64,000 nt of DNA from Sabethes cyaneus (Eukaryota; Arthropoda; Insecta; Diptera; Culicidae), in assembly GCF_943734655.1 (NCBI RefSeq), contig NC_071353.1, positions 144,256,043 through 144,320,042 on the forward strand, in the 5' to 3' direction. The notes under the pieces are model-generated. The model was not told where the DNA came from. It did not search any database and saw nothing but the letters and a program-made list of their open reading frames with translations. Within the stretch, counting starts at the first letter, position 1. Each line of letters begins with the position of its first letter. Of this stretch, positions 62,601 through 64,000 are shown in pieces. The translations under genes and the position numbers were made by a program.

Positions 62601-62890
62601 ATATGGCTGATGGAGTGTCGTCGCTTTCAAAAGTGAATTTCCTAGCATCTCAAAGATCTCTGCGAACTACGGCTTTATTGCACACGGAATTCCACCGAAC
62701 CACATTTGGGTACCACGAACCAGTGACGTAATGCATCCGGATGTTCACTCGGGTTGAAGAACTGCACGAATTTGGAGAGTCTACTCGAATTTTTGTTCAA
62801 AAATTGTCAAGAATTGATGCCTTGTAAGAGTTTGTGTGACCTTCATTAAGACATTGTCAGATGAATGTATCAAATAAAATGAATAAATAA
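59610..62890 (+). pseudogene. Jockey-type retrotransposon, nearly complete ORF2, inactivated
   Basis: Endonuclease (59650-60330): VVYYQNVRGLRTKVDD, then LTATGHND where family members have LTETW, so the catalytic Glu appears changed to Ala; SFGGVLIAVAR, YIPPD, CGDYNQP, a stop at 60234, then RVLDLVFYS and VDSHPPLL. RT (60720-62090): PDGIPAAIL, frameshifts, MPGRSVSTNLLDF, HTDIKAAFDRIDH, SRVPQGSNMRPLL and YADNLKLF, where the second catalytic Asp is Asn. A stop follows near 61777. The C-terminal region is split by the fold-back element (62115-62622) and resumes as NFLASQRSLRTTALLHTEFH. It ends with a TAAA-type tail at 62875-62893. Confidence 0.88.
62115..62622. mobile_element. Fold-back element built of GCCATA-headed 15-16 bp repeats
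   Basis: The left arm carries about eight units beginning GCCATA (for example GCCATAATGTATGTTT and GCCATAATGGACGGAA, each twice). The right arm carries the inverted versions (TATGGCAAACGTA, CCGTCCATTATGGC). The flanks GCTTTCAAA at 62101-62109 and 62623-62631 are an exact 9-bp direct repeat (14 bases with one mismatch), and the jockey coding text continues across if the element is mentally skipped, so it is an insertion. The GC-rich core at 62295-62360 recurs at 11388-11465. No transposase frame. Superfamily unknown; 9-bp duplications are usual for MULE-type elements. Confidence 0.8.
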
Positions 62891-62893
62891 ATA

Positions 62894-64000
62894 CAGTGGT
62901 ATTCCGATTATATCTACACCTGGTTTAATCTACACCCGAATTTAGGTACCCCCGATTTTGTCTACCATTTAGACCCGGTTTTATCTACCTTTTTTTAAAT
63001 TGTCATTTCGGCATGAAAATTTGGAAGATTTCATGAATTTATGCATAATAGGGAGTATTTCTCTGCATTTTATAGTTTACTATATGGCATCTATGATATG
63101 TAATTATACACAGAATGAGTATAATAATGCTGAAGTCAAATACGCAAAGTAACTTTCATTTATTTTGTAACGCATATTTTTAACATTTCATAACGATCCT
63201 TTGTGATATTTTTCTATACCGTAACGCTAACGGCCACACCCCGTCTCCGCTAGGTTATCACCTTTTATTCCTTAAAAATTCTAAGCTTTGAACCATTGTG
63301 CCGATTTTAATAATTTTATTACCAAATAAAAGGAATTTTAATGAGCTTTTCAGAAAAAAAAAACCATAAACTGACGTTCAAAGTTTTTAATAATTGCAAA
63401 AACATTTTTAGGAGCCTTGAAACTCTTAAAATCACTTGAAACATGTAAAATATTCGTTTTTGCCTTTCTACTATATAAATATATATTATAAAGATATAGC
63501 AATCACTCGAAAACCCGGAAATGGAAAGGTTTTATTTTTTCATTATACTTTCAATGGCAAGCTAGTTGTTTACACAACGATATAAAAAAAACAAATATCT
63601 GACATTTTTAGTTTTTGAGATACTCTTTTTTAAAATATAAAGATGCGAAAATGCAATGGACTCGCATGACGTTTTATTTTAGAGACGTATTTCTTTGACA
63701 AAAACCCCCTTTTATTACAAGTAAAAACAAATCTAAGTAAAATCTAAGTCTACACACCATGCAAACATAAAAAGTGAATGTTTTCAATGTATTTGCGCTA
63801 ATAAAAAAAGTTTGGGCTTTAGTCCAATATTTTTGTCTGAAGAGCTCATTATAATTCCTTCCATTTGGTATTAACATCACTGAAATCGGTTCAATGGATC
63901 AAAAGTTATGAATTTTCAAAGAAAAAAAAGGTGGAAAAATGGTAACTTTTGGGACCACATTGACTCAGAAAAGAGAACCCTAAGTACCAAATAAAAATAC
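62894..64000 (+). mobile_element. Left end of a TA-inserted element (CAGTGGTATTCCG), right end outside window
   Basis: CAGTGGTATTCCGATTATAT follows TA (62892-62893), just after the TAAA tail of the jockey element. Subterminal words repeat: ATCTACACC, TCTACACCC, GTCTACC and ATCTACC. CAGT ends with a TA target are typical of Tc1/mariner/pogo elements. No matching inverted end was found by 64000 and no transposase frame is visible, so the extent is uncertain. The remaining AT-rich sequence is unrecognised. Confidence 0.5.

Overview
This is eukaryotic nuclear DNA, almost certainly from an insect and most likely a mosquito (Culicidae, probably a large culicine genome). The inference rests on the mix of repeats: RTE-type and jockey-type non-LTR retrotransposons, Tc1/mariner elements, TTAA- and TA-flanked miniature elements and very long microsatellites, in AT-rich sequence with no operon-like gene layout. 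The species cannot be fixed without a database search. There is no convincing complete host gene. The best host candidate is one possible first coding exon with a GTATGT splice donor at 45025-45075.

Layout. 0-8.7 kb: degenerate A/G-rich repeats, a decayed mariner transposase, small pieces of jockey and RTE reverse transcriptases, and an inverted pair of one short element. 8.7-11.4 kb: unannotated, mostly single-copy-looking DNA. 11.5-17.6 kb: a 143-bp tandem array running into a 3-kb (GACA)n array, then A-rich repeat split by a 442-bp hairpin element, then an RTE fragment. 18.4-24.0 kb: (GGATTG)n, a 2.6-kb compound array of four hexamers and a 7-mer array. 24-29.8 kb: mostly unrecognised. 29.8-33.2 kb: a nearly full-length but dead RTE-like element on the minus strand, ending in (TCTG)n. 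33.3-35.2 kb: a dead Tc1-like transposon with readable inverted ends, carrying a nested 5'-truncated retroposon with a perfect 13-bp target duplication. 35-51 kb: non-LTR scraps, a TTAA element, a TA-flanked miniature element, a 1.14-kb long inverted repeat and more A-rich repeat. 51-55 kb: unrecognised. 55.4-62.9 kb: a nest of RTE, jockey and RNase H-bearing non-LTR pieces plus a fold-back element. 62.9 kb to the end: the start of another TA-inserted element.

Nothing here forms a host pathway. The coding capacity seen belongs to selfish elements, and every element gene I could judge is truncated or mutated. The only long open reverse-transcriptase frame (56090-57784) has an intact YADD box but lacks its endonuclease. 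The interest lies in the layered insertions, the foldback and long-inverted-repeat elements, the A-rich repeat family and the microsatellite biology.
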